Assembly (NCBI GenBank): GCA_021397835.1
Contig: JAJFZO010000882.1
Span: 3,352,501-3,416,500, forward strand
Direction: 5' to 3'
DNA length: 64,000 bases
Source: Moringa oleifera
Taxonomy: Eukaryota; Streptophyta; Magnoliopsida; Brassicales; Moringaceae
The position numbers and the translations under genes are program-made. The notes beneath the pieces were generated by a model. The model saw nothing but the letters and a program-made list of their open reading frames with translations. It did not search any database and was not told the DNA's origin. This document shows, piece after piece, positions 36,439 through 46,769 of this stretch (position 1 is its first letter; every line of letters starts with the position of its first letter).

Positions 36439-39400
36439 ATGGAAGCGGTGGTGGTGGACGCTGGCTCAAAGCTTCTCAAAGCAGGAGCTGCAATTCCAGA
36501 TCAGGCTCCTTCTATGGTATGTCTCAGCGCGGCTAATTTTTCTTGTTTCTCTCTGTCTCCTCTAACTGCTGTTTGCTTGCTGTGATAAAGAAGAAAGCAT
36601 CGGGTAGGAAATGCGGGGCCTGGCTTTACTGGGTTAAGGACTGTTTGTACTGGGCTGCCTCCAAATGTCATTCTTCTTTCATCAGCTCAGGAAACTCAAC
36701 CCAAGAAAAAAATAATAATAATAATAACAAAAAGAATAAATTTGAGTTAAGTTTTTCATACTAGGAGTTCCTTTCCTTCTATACCCTTTGTTTTGTAGAT
36801 AAGAAGTTCTTAAAAATAAAGCTCAATGTGAAAAGAACATTTGAATAACTTGTTTCACGAAATCTGCTTCATTCTTTTGAAGAACCGCCTTTGGATTATT
36901 ATGTCTTCAGTTTGGAGTAAGTAAACTGTAAATGTTAAGGAAACTATGTCTTGAAGTTTATTTCTAAAGATTTGTATTAAAGAGAACTTCTAATAGTGGC
37001 TTCTAAATTTCCAAATATTTAAAGCTTTTTTCAGGATTTCCTTTCCCAGATATGTTTTAAGGAAAATCTTGTTCTCTCACAACTGTTTCCAACTAGTTTA
37101 TAGATGAAGGTAGCAAGGAGTCCCTTGTAATTATTGGTTGTTTTGTTTTCCTCAAATTGTTTGTGGTGGTGTTCTTCTGGATTTCGTCTTTCCCTTAGCT
37201 ACCAATCATATTCTAAAAATGGCCTTTCTTAATTATGTAATTGCTCATATGTACGCCTTACATTTTACTTTTTTTCCTTTGAAAATAATCAGATTATTCC
37301 GACACAAATGAAGCGCATGCTTGAAGATGGATCAACAGCTGATGATCCATTATTTGAGGATGTCACTACCGATCCTATTGTACGAGGTTTCATTAGGGAT
37401 TGGGATGCAATGGAAGATTTGTTGCACCATGTTCTGTATACTGGCCTTGGATGGGAAGTAGGCAATGAAGGTCAAATATTGTTCACAGATCCACTGTGTA
37501 CACCTAAGGTTAGCCAAGCTTTTCTTATCTCTTGTTAATCTTGATGTTTCCACATTTTCTGAAACTATGCCAAGGGATGTACTTGTTGTATGCAAAAGTT
37601 TTGTCTGGTAGTTGCAATTTTCATTGAATAGGTTGTATTGAATAGGATTAAAGTTTATGCTATGACTGTGGGAAAGGGCCATGGCTACATTTGGGTTGTC
37701 TTTGGCAGCCGTGGGATCAGTAAGGGAGGAGTTGAGGGTGTGGATTGGAGTAGTGGCGTCTAAGGAAAGAAAAGCACTGGTTAGGCAGTTTTTGGATCAT
37801 ATTTATGAGTTTAAACCACATTTGAGTACTGAAGATGGGGGTCTTTTGGAGGGCGGACAAAGTGGCAAGGTTTTACGTGAAGTCATTCTTCCAGAAGATT
37901 ATTGAAGAGAGGAGGCCACAAGAATACCTTGGAATCTAATTTGGAAGGTAGGAGCACCTCCAAAAGTGGCGTTTTTTTGCATGGGAGGCAGCTTAGGGAA
38001 AGTCTCTAACCCTTGACAACTTAGAGAAAAGAGGATTAACACTTCTAATAGATGCTTCTTATGTAAAGAGCAAGCAGAGACCACAAATCACGTGTTGGTT
38101 TGGTGTAGTTGGACTAGAGAATTCGGGGGATGTGTTGGTTTTGTTGGGCCAAGTTTGGGTAATGTCGGAGTCGGTGGCATCTGAATGGCTTTGGTAGGAT
38201 TAAAGACTGCTGGGGATAAAAAGAAAGCTGCTGCATTGATCTTGCTTCTTATTTTGTGGCTAGTGTGTGAGAAGAGGAATAAGAGGAATGTCAAAGAAAA
38301 TGTGGATGGATTTTATAGGGGGTAGGAGGTGACTTTAATGTGGTTTTATTCTCACATGAAAAGATAGTGGTGGGGAGTGGTGAGCATTATTTGGGGGAAT
38401 TCAGAGAGCATGTCATGGAGTTAGGGATGCAGGATTTGCCATTAGCAGGAGGGCTATTCACATGGTTTAATTTGCGCAATGACCCATCCATATCCCACTT
38501 GGACAGATTTTTGGTGTCGAATAGCTGGGAAGAAAATTTATCTAGAGTGTAGCAGCAATTTGTGAGATGATCCATCCATATCCCGCTTGGATAGATTTTT
38601 GGTGTTGAATAGCTAGGAGGAAACTTTACAGTAGCAGCTGTTGCTCAGGCCAACATCTGATCACAATCTAGTTGAGTTGGTGATGGATGGTATGAGATGG
38701 GATCCTTGCCATTTTAGGTTTGAGAATATGTGGTTGCAAGTTAAGAGTTTTGGCAAAACTTGTGAAGGAGTGATGGGACGAAGCAAGGGAGGAAGGAAAT
38801 GCGAGCTACGTGATAGCATGTAAGTTGAAAGATGTAAAGGAGGAGATCAAAAAATGGAGCAATGAGTAGTTTAGGAGTATGGAATAGAGAAAGGAGAAGA
38901 TATGGAGGAATATACAAGAGGTTGATAGAATAGTAATGGAGGATGGGAGTATTGAGGAAATTCAAAGAAAGAGAATGGAGCTGAACAATAAGTTGATACA
39001 TGTAATGAAAATGGGCGAGATAATTTGATGTTAGAAGTCTAAAGCTCTATGATTGAAGGCAAGAGGTAGAAACATAACATTCTTTCACAGAGTAACTAAT
39101 GCTTACAAGAGATTTAAATTTGTAAATAAGCTATATATAGATGGAGAACAAGTGGATGGGGAGAGGGAATTAAAGAAGGGATAAGAGGGTATTACAAAAA
39201 TTTGTACCAAGAAAGTGAGGGCTGAAGACCATATTTCGATGGGCTGAATTTCCAAGGAATTGATGGTGAGTTAAAGCTGTGGATTGAACTTTCATTTGGG
39301 GAGGAGGAGGTGTGTACTGCCCATCAAGATTGTGAAGGAGACAACGCTCTTGGACTTGACAGCTTCTCAATGGTGTTTTTGAAGTCAAATTGGAGGTTAA

Positions 39401-42400
39401 TGAAAGGAGATATCGTGAGGCTATTTGAGGAGTTTCATGACAATGGTAGCTCTGTGAAATCCTTGAACTCTACTTTTGTAGTGCTAATCCCTAAGAAAAT
39501 AGGTTCAGAAAGTATCAGTGATTACAGACCTATATGCCTCATAGGTTGTGTATATAAAATACTCTCTAAGGTGTTCATCGAGAAACTTCGGATTGTGGTG
39601 GAGAAAGTAGTGAGTCCAAAGTAAAGATGCTTTTATTGAGGGCAGACAGATTCTGGATGCTGCTCTTATTGCTGATGAGATAGTGGACAGTCAACTAAAG
39701 TTTGGAAAAAAAGGTATTGTGTGTAAATTAGATACGAAAAAAGCTTAGGACCATATGTCATAGGATTTTTCGATGTAATATGCTAATGAGGATGGCTGTG
39801 GAGAAAAAATAGTGTAGTTGGGTTTATTGGTGCATTTTACAAGCTTCCTATACAATTTTGGTGAATGGAAGTCCATCACATTTTGTTAATTCAACTAGGG
39901 GATTTAGGCAAAGGGATCCACTATCACCATTGTTACTTATTGTGTTTATGAAGGCACTGGACAAGTTGTTGACTAGGGCTACTGGAGGGTTTCAAGATTG
40001 AGAGCCAAGAGAATGAGTTGATAGTGTCGCATTTGTTATTCGCAACTGACATTAAATTTTTTGTGAAGCAGAAGAGGAACTTTAGGGGGCATTTTGTTGG
40101 GTTTTGAGGTAGTATTAGGGTTTAAGATTAATTTGGGGAAGAGTGAGTTGGCATTGGTAGGAGAAGAAGTGAATGGAAGGGCTTTGGCTTTCCTTATGGG
40201 TTGCAAATTGACAAACTTTCCAATGAAATATCTCGGACGCCCCTTGTGTGCTAAATACGAGGAGACGACAATATGGAATGGGGTTTGGGAAAGATTGGAA
40301 CGAAAATTAGCAGGACGAACAAGACACTATTTATCGAAGGCTAGAGGACTTACTTGGATTAAGAGTACCCTTTCTAACCTCCCTACTTACTTTAGACCTT
40401 TATTCCTATTACCAAGGGAGATAGCCAATAAAATGGAACTGGTACAGAGGAGATTCTTGTGAGGCAGCATGGGGGCTGTTAGAAATACCATCTAATGAGA
40501 TGAGGGTGGTCACTCAACCCATTGTTAGAGGAGGGCTAGGGATCAAAGCTTTAGTTTCCTTCAACAAGGCTTTGTTGGGGAAATTTCTTGGTGGAGAAGG
40601 GTAGTGAAGAAAAAATATAGCAAGCTGGATGAAAAAAAGTGAAAGGGAAACTCATGGAGTTAGTGCGTGGAAGGCTATTAGAAAAGGGTGGAGGAGTTAA
40701 AGACATGGGCGAGGTTTAAGATGGGAAGGGGAAACACTGTTAAGTTTTGGCATGACAGATGGTGTGGGGATACGCCCTTGAGGGAAGCATTTAATGCTGT
40801 CTAATCTTTGGCATGTGATAAGGATGCATGAGTTAACGAATGCAGGGAGTTGAATGAAGGGTGAGGTTCATGGTTTGTCCAGCTTTGAAGGAATGCCCAG
40901 GATTGGGAGGTAGGCTAGGTAGAAGAATTATATGCGAGGCTCCAAAGCACCAGAACAGAGGACAATTTGGAAGATATAATGGTCTGAAAATGGGCAAGTG
41001 GGGTAAAGACAAAATCTCTGTCAAGTCATACTTCAGTGGATTAAGCAGGGGTGAAGACAGACTGCAGTTTCAGTTTCCTTGGAAGCAGATTTGGAAAGTA
41101 ATAGTGTCCCCTAAGGTGGCCTTCTTTAGTTGGAAGGCAGTGTAAGGGAAGATCTTGACAATTGACAACTTGAGAAAGAGGGAAAAGATATTGGTGAATT
41201 GTTGTTACTTATGTAAAGAGGAGGAAGAGTCAGTCTATCATCTACTGTTAGGCTACAGGTAGACTGCCCATCTATGGCAGAAAGAGCCGATGGCATGAAC
41301 AGGATAAGAACTTGGGAAAGAGAAGAGGAGATTGATAAACTTGATTTTATAGTTAATCTTTTGGATTGTATTGCATGAAAGTAATAGGAGGGCTTTTGAT
41401 AATATTGAAACACCAATAGTTATACTCAAGGAGTCCTGGATTAGTGTATTAAAATTATAGATTTCGGGTAATTATTTTGTAAATGAGGATGACCTACCAG
41501 ATTTCATTGAGTTACTAACTCCTTAGAACTGACTGCACATGTAATGGGTGGCACCCCTTTGGTGCCTTGTGTGTAAGGGGAGACTCTCTTATAAATGAGG
41601 AGGACCTTGTAGAATTCATAGATGCCCTCACTTCTAGATAGAAACTAACATGGGCGGCACTGCCTTGGTGCCTCATAGTTAATTTTATATATATATATAT
41701 AAAACTTTGTTTCTAATAAAAAAAAAAAAAGGAAGGAAGACAATAATTTGGAGCATGCTGGGTGGTTTCTTGGATAACTTGCAGAGAAAGAAATAGGAGT
41801 GCATTTGAGAGATCAAGGGGCAGTTGAAGTGGTTAGGAATTTTTGGTTGCATACTTTGAAACTTTTGGTATTGGATACATTTTCAGTAAAATAAGGAGGA
41901 TTATGTTGATAGAAATCCTAACCGATAACCGCTAACTATATATGTAGAGTGTTGCACCCCCTTGGTGTCATGTAAATACATACTTTCTGTTTCTTGTAAA
42001 CATAAAATAAAAAATTATGCTACTGGTTGTCAGTAATGCTCATCTTGGCTCCGTGAGTTTGCACTTATATATCCCTCTCATGGAGAGCTAATTGAAAATA
42101 AGTAACAGAAGGGAAGATGCTTCCTTCTTCTGCACTTGTCCCTTGTCAACCATCTTTCTATTCAGTGAAAACAATCGGATGAATCATGTTCTGATTGACG
42201 TCTTTAGTGCTCCCCCTTTTTGCACAGAAGCAGCTTCATACTATCTGATATTCCTTCAGGACAGTTTCTGTATGATTGGTGACAAATTAATATTTCTTTT
42301 ATACTTTTTCCTGTGAATAAATGATTATATTTTCCAGGCTGTAAGAGAACAGTTGGTGCAACTGATGTTTGAAACATTTAATGTCTCGGGATTTTATGCA

Positions 42401-44223
42401 TCAGAGCAAGCAGTATTGTCCCTGTATGCAGTAGGACGTATATCAGGATGCACTGTTGATATCGGTCATGGAAAGATAGGTAGTATGCCTGTTGCTTTGA
42501 CCTAACGAGTTTTGCTATGGATGTTGGTTTTGTAAAGTCATGCTTGTGTTAGTGAGTGTTTGGAGGTATATCCGGCTGGTCTTTGGTTATGAGCGTATTC
42601 ATAACAAATCCTTAAATATATACTTAGTGACAGCCATGTCTTTTCTTCAAGCAAACAAGTCTATATGTCTGATTTTCCCATAAACATTTTCTTTAGTTTA
42701 CAGTTGCTTTATTTATTCAGCTTCTCATGCGGGTACACCTTTTAATCATGCCCCAAAAATAATATAGGTTTAGTGATGAATATTGAGGCATCTACCATGC
42801 CTCAAACAATAATGAAATGCATCACGGATGAACCATCAATTGATGATAAGGACAAAAGATGTATTTTAGCATATGGCACTTAAGCATGTATAATTGGATG
42901 TTCATTGCACTATTTTTATATACATTTATCTTTTGTTCAAGTTTATTGCCTTTTGAACAAAGACAAATGTATTCTTTGATTGTCCTTATAATTGTTTTAA
43001 AATTCGGTTTGTTGGTGAGACCAATTTATTTGACACATATGCTCTCTTGCAAATCTATGAATAAGTTTTTTTAAGGCATGAATCAGAATCGAGTAAATGC
43101 CATAGGTTATGAATATCATGTATAACTCATAGAAAAGGAACAATAATATAGTGGTTGGACAGTGCTTGGTGTTGGTAACTTCGGGCAAGATTTATGCAAT
43201 GATTCATTTTTTATGCTGTACCACTTTTAAGACTTTTTCACCTTCTATTGACTAGTCTAACATTCAATGCTGTGGTTGTAACAAACTCCTCGCAATTATC
43301 AGAAGTTGCCTTCACTGGCAGCTAGTAGCTCTAGGTTGCCTTAAATATTGATTAGAGCGATCAATGAAATTAATTTAGATTGAATGCATGTCAGAAACAC
43401 CAAATGCCTGGTCAAGATAAGCTAGCTCAGTTTTGTTTTACTAGCCCATGAATTTGCTGAGGGTGTGAGGTGTGTATCCTGATTGTTCTTTGATCTGATT
43501 TTAGTACTTCTGGCTCATGGCAAAATAGTTTTTGCTGATTGAAGCTCTTTGAAATGTTCTAAGAATTCAGAGGTTCCATTTAATACACCATTTCAGTACT
43601 TTGAATCAGCTGGAATTTTTTGTTGCGTTATAGCCTTCGTGCATTCTAGTTGATGGATATAAAAAATGTAATGCTGCAACAATTTTGCAGCTTGACTTTT
43701 TCTATTGGTGTTTGCTATGTAACTTTTTTTTTTCCCTGGTTATCACAGATATTGCTCCAGTTCTTGAAGGTGCTGTTCAGCACATTGCCTCCAGAAGATT
43801 TGAAATTGGAGGTACTGACTTGACAAAGTTATTTGCTCAAGAACTGGGTAAATCTAATCCACTTGTGAATCTGAGCATCTCAGATGTTGAAAAACTGAAA
43901 GAGCAATACTCATGTTGTGCCGAAGATGAAGTTGCTTACCGGAAAACCCAACGGTCATGTGAAACAGAGCAGCATACCCTGCCTGATGGACAGGTTTTTG
44001 TTTTTCCATTTTTCCTCCAGATTTGTGCCCTTGTTTGAGACTTGGGGGTTGTGACTGATCCATTTAGGCATATGTTTGCATACTTCTTAAAGACTTAAGC
44101 CAATACATCAGTCATGGTGGTGGCTTTCGATAGTGCTACCGTCTTAGATCAAATCCTCCTTCCTTTTGCCCCCTCCCTCGAAAAGAAAAGGGGAGGGGGG
44201 GGGGGGGGGGAGGGAGGGAGAGG

Positions 44224-44258
<35 letters not shown>

Positions 44259-45913
44259 AGAGAGAGGGAGAGAGGGAGGGAGGGAGGGAGGGAGGGAGGC
44301 TGTATCATGTGGAGATAAATCTATATGCTTTTCATTAACTTCTTAACATTATCGTTACATATTGCCTTAGGCTTTTCAATCTTCGCTTCAATTTGTTTGA
44401 GTAGAATGAGTTTGCCTTTGTCCTTTATTTCAATCTTATTGCTAAATCTTTAACCAAATGTCATAAAGATCTAAAGTTGTAGCTTCCTTCACAGATTGTA
44501 ATTGTTGTCTTTGAAAACATGAAACATGTTTTGTAAGCCATTACCTGTTAATGGCCCTGCAAAAGTAGTTCTTGGGATGTGTAGTATTGATGTAGTTATA
44601 CCTTTGGCATTCTTGTATGAGGGTGCTTAGTAATTTGTTGTTAGCATTTATATGCTATTCATATATACGCTGTCAGTGTGTCTTGTGTATTGTGAGATCT
44701 TCCACTTATAAATCTCTGAATGAAATGCTTCCAAATGCGGTTTTAGGTGATAACAATTGGAAAAGAAAGATACACTGTTGGTGAAGCCTTATTCCAACCA
44801 TCTATTTTAGGTTTGGAGGCACATGGAATTGTGGAGCAGCTTGTGCGTATTATTTCAACAGTGTCTTCTGAGAACCATCGTCAGCTGTTGGAGAATACTG
44901 TACTTTGTGGTGGCATTACTTCTATGGCTGGTGAGTTGTCCGAGTGAAAACGAGATGCAAGGAGGTCATTTCTATTCTTATATAGTTTGTCGGTTAGATC
45001 CTCATTTGGTTAATGAAAATTTAAATGAAGGTGATCCCCAAATTTCACATCTAAAGCTGCTAAGATTAATGATTTTCTTGAGAAATCCTAACAACTTTTT
45101 CAGCTTCTGGACAGATGCCTAGAAGCAGATTTGTTTTTGATTTAAAAATATATGATGATAAATAATTTGGTTGTTTTCAAAATGTACGTTGCCTCTGATG
45201 GAATGATGGTATATGAATATGACCTCCATCTCATTGGTCAAGTTTCGTTTTTTTTTTTCCCCCTTTACGAAAGCCCGCAAGAAATTTATTTATCCTTTTG
45301 CAGTGGCATTTGAAAACGAGAAAGATCTACATCTACTGCTTGAGGTCTTAAGTTATAAAAACGGAAGCAAAATCAAAGTGTCTTTTTTATTTGCATCTGA
45401 TGCGAAGTAGAAAACCTATTTCGCTTTGGGTGGGGAATTTTAATCTGGAATATCTTCTCACATTTAACTGCTGCTTGTTGAGTTGATTTTCTTTGTTTGG
45501 GGTAATCAAATTGTCTGGAATCCCCACAACTATTGAAAACGAATTACAATTGTTATTCCTTACAGGTTTTGAAGATAGGTTCCAGAAAGAAGCTAGTCTC
45601 TGCTCGTCTGCTATTCGGCCTTCACTAGTGAAGGTAATTTAGTCACCATGGTTGTAAAGGCGACAATGTTCTTGAAGTTGCCTGGTTTATGATTTTCATG
45701 TCTTCCACACTGCCTCACTATAACAGTTTTGTTGGTTTTCCTTTTTTTTGTTCATCTCAGCCACCCGAATACATGCCAGAGAATTTGACGATGTATTCAG
45801 CTTGGGTAGGAGGTGCAATACTTGCTAAAGTAGTATTCCCCCAAAATCAGCATGTAACTAAGGGAGATTATGATGAAACTGGACCTTCAATTGTTCACCG
45901 CAAATGCTTCTGA
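36439..45913 (+). CDS. ARP7: Actin-related protein 7
   Basis: This is a nuclear actin-related protein, a subunit of SWI/SNF-type chromatin-remodelling complexes that is essential for plant development. Seven exons: 36439-36516, 37293-37508, 42338-42479, 43749-43993, 44747-44930, 45566-45633, 45761-45913. They sum to 1086 nt, 361 aa, close to Arabidopsis ARP7. The start [18 protein letters not shown] is the actin phosphate-1 loop. VDIGHGK (exon 3) is the phosphate-2 loop, and [18 protein letters not shown] corresponds to the adenosine region. The C-terminus ends IVHRKCF, as in actins. An in-frame ATG at 36397 would add 14 residues, but family members start at MEA. Intron 2 (37509-42337, 4.8 kb) is filled by LINE pieces and intron 4 holds a purine/G tract; the splice sites are intact. 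Confidence 0.95.
37670..38310 (+). mobile_element. LINE fragment: zinc-binding RT-associated 3' region
   Basis: Decayed coding sequence resembles the C-terminal zinc-binding domain of plant L1 polyproteins: [18 protein letters not shown] near 37938-37992, then [10 protein letters not shown]. It lies upstream of an endonuclease block, which is out of the normal order, so it belongs to a separate 5'-truncated insertion or to a rearranged element. It lies in the sense strand of ARP7 intron 2. Confidence 0.75.
38311..41735 (+). mobile_element. Degenerate LINE: endonuclease, reverse transcriptase, zinc-binding region
   Basis: Order of remnants: endonuclease end ([12 protein letters not shown] near 38330, then [20 protein letters not shown]); reverse transcriptase with [10 protein letters not shown] near 39517 and a diverged [10 protein letters not shown]; then [22 protein letters not shown] and [16 protein letters not shown]. 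The catalytic FADD has become FATD (about 40038-40052), so this copy cannot be active. An 88-bp tandem duplication lies in the endonuclease part (about 38472-38640). The 3' end has two copies of the terminal hairpin module and then an A-rich tail at about 41719-41735. Confidence 0.85.
41550..41968 (+). repeat. Three copies of the LINE 3'-terminal hairpin
   Basis: The stem-loops are at 41550-41566 (GGCACC/GGTGCC), 41656-41672 (GGCAC/GGTGCC) and 41954-41968 (GCACC/GGTGT). Each has a CCTT-containing loop, and each follows a block beginning GAGGA. The second copy directly follows the first without an A tail. Confidence 0.75.
41736..42020 (+). mobile_element. 5'-truncated LINE tail
   Basis: About 280 bp resemble the last 280 bp of the PHD-intron LINE: AGAGAAAGAAATAGGAGTGC near 41786 parallels GAGAGAAATAGGAGGG near 13457. 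It ends in the hairpin and an A-rich stretch (about 41996-42016). It begins straight after the tail of the previous copy. Confidence 0.7.
44182..44299 (+). repeat. Long purine tract with G-runs in ARP7 intron 4
   Basis: About 118 bases are purely A and G on the coding strand. They include a run of about 15 Gs, then (GGGA)n, (GA)n and again (GGGA)n. It could form G-quadruplex or triplex structures in the transcript or DNA. Confidence 0.92.
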
Positions 45914-46478
45914 CCGTGGTCATCTGATTTACTTTTTTCCTGTCGTCCCTCTGGCTTGTATTATAATAGATGGCTCTACTAGTAAAGAGCACAGTTGACC
46001 TGATTTTAATTCAAAAAGAAAATCTATAGCTTACATTATCTGTATCAGTGTAGTTGACCCATGTCACTCCCTTTTGACAAAGATTTTGTTTTAATATCCT
46101 GAATGCATAGCTCATAATTTATTCCACACAGAAAGATAAAAATGTCTGATGGTCTCTTTGTTCTAAATGTATGATCCAGAAAGAATGCAATCATATTCAA
46201 CCTTCTTGTTCTTTCCAGCCAACTTCATTGGTTTTAGATTAATATGATCTTGGAGTGTGTTTTAGCTTTTATCTCTAGCATTTTGATCCATTGGTTAGAG
46301 GTTCAAAGGCACTGAGGATACCAAGAAGAATTCATTACTTTTCAAAGACCGGGCAATGAATGTTGTACATAATAGGTTAACATTATTACACTAAATTATA
46401 CATGAAATACAAAAAATTACGTCTTTTCTCATGAATTCAGTTCAGTTAACTATCATAAAATCAAGAACAAAGCACACC
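45914..46478. other. ARP7 3' UTR and spacer before the NLR cluster
   Basis: This holds the 3' UTR of ARP7 and a convergent spacer towards the minus-strand NLR. I see no gene in it. Confidence 0.65.
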
Positions 46479-46620
46479 CCTCCCTCTTGCATCTTTCTAA
46501 AATGTGGGGACGTGCATAAAGTCTTAAGGTTTATAAAGAGCTCAGGGAGGTATCCAGCCTGGCAATGAAGTCAAGTTGGGGCATGTCCATAATTCGAGCT
46601 GTCGAAGCTTGAACCACTCT
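46479..46620 (-). pseudogene. Remnant 3' LRR exon of the first NLR
   Basis: Minus-strand reading gives a leucine-rich repeat (about LRQLELWTCPNLTSLPGWIP) interrupted by stops. It sits about 150 bp beyond the stop of the NLR at 46770. The second NLR has the matching segment in better condition (53170-53360). A GTAAAC donor overlaps the first NLR's stop codon, so this was probably a small spliced 3' exon. Confidence 0.6.
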
Positions 46621-46769
46621 TTGAGCAGTAATTAATGGAAACATGAAAAAGAATTCATAACCATCAGCATCCAATTGTAAATTAGGAGAAACCATTTCTT
46701 TATGCTAAAGTTTGTAAAAGGTGAGATAGTGAGGAATTACAAACCTATATATACAAGCAGCAGCAGAGT

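Noticed and set aside
44114..44338. Open frame rich in Gly, Glu and Arg
   Set aside because: It is the translation of the purine tract in ARP7 intron 4.
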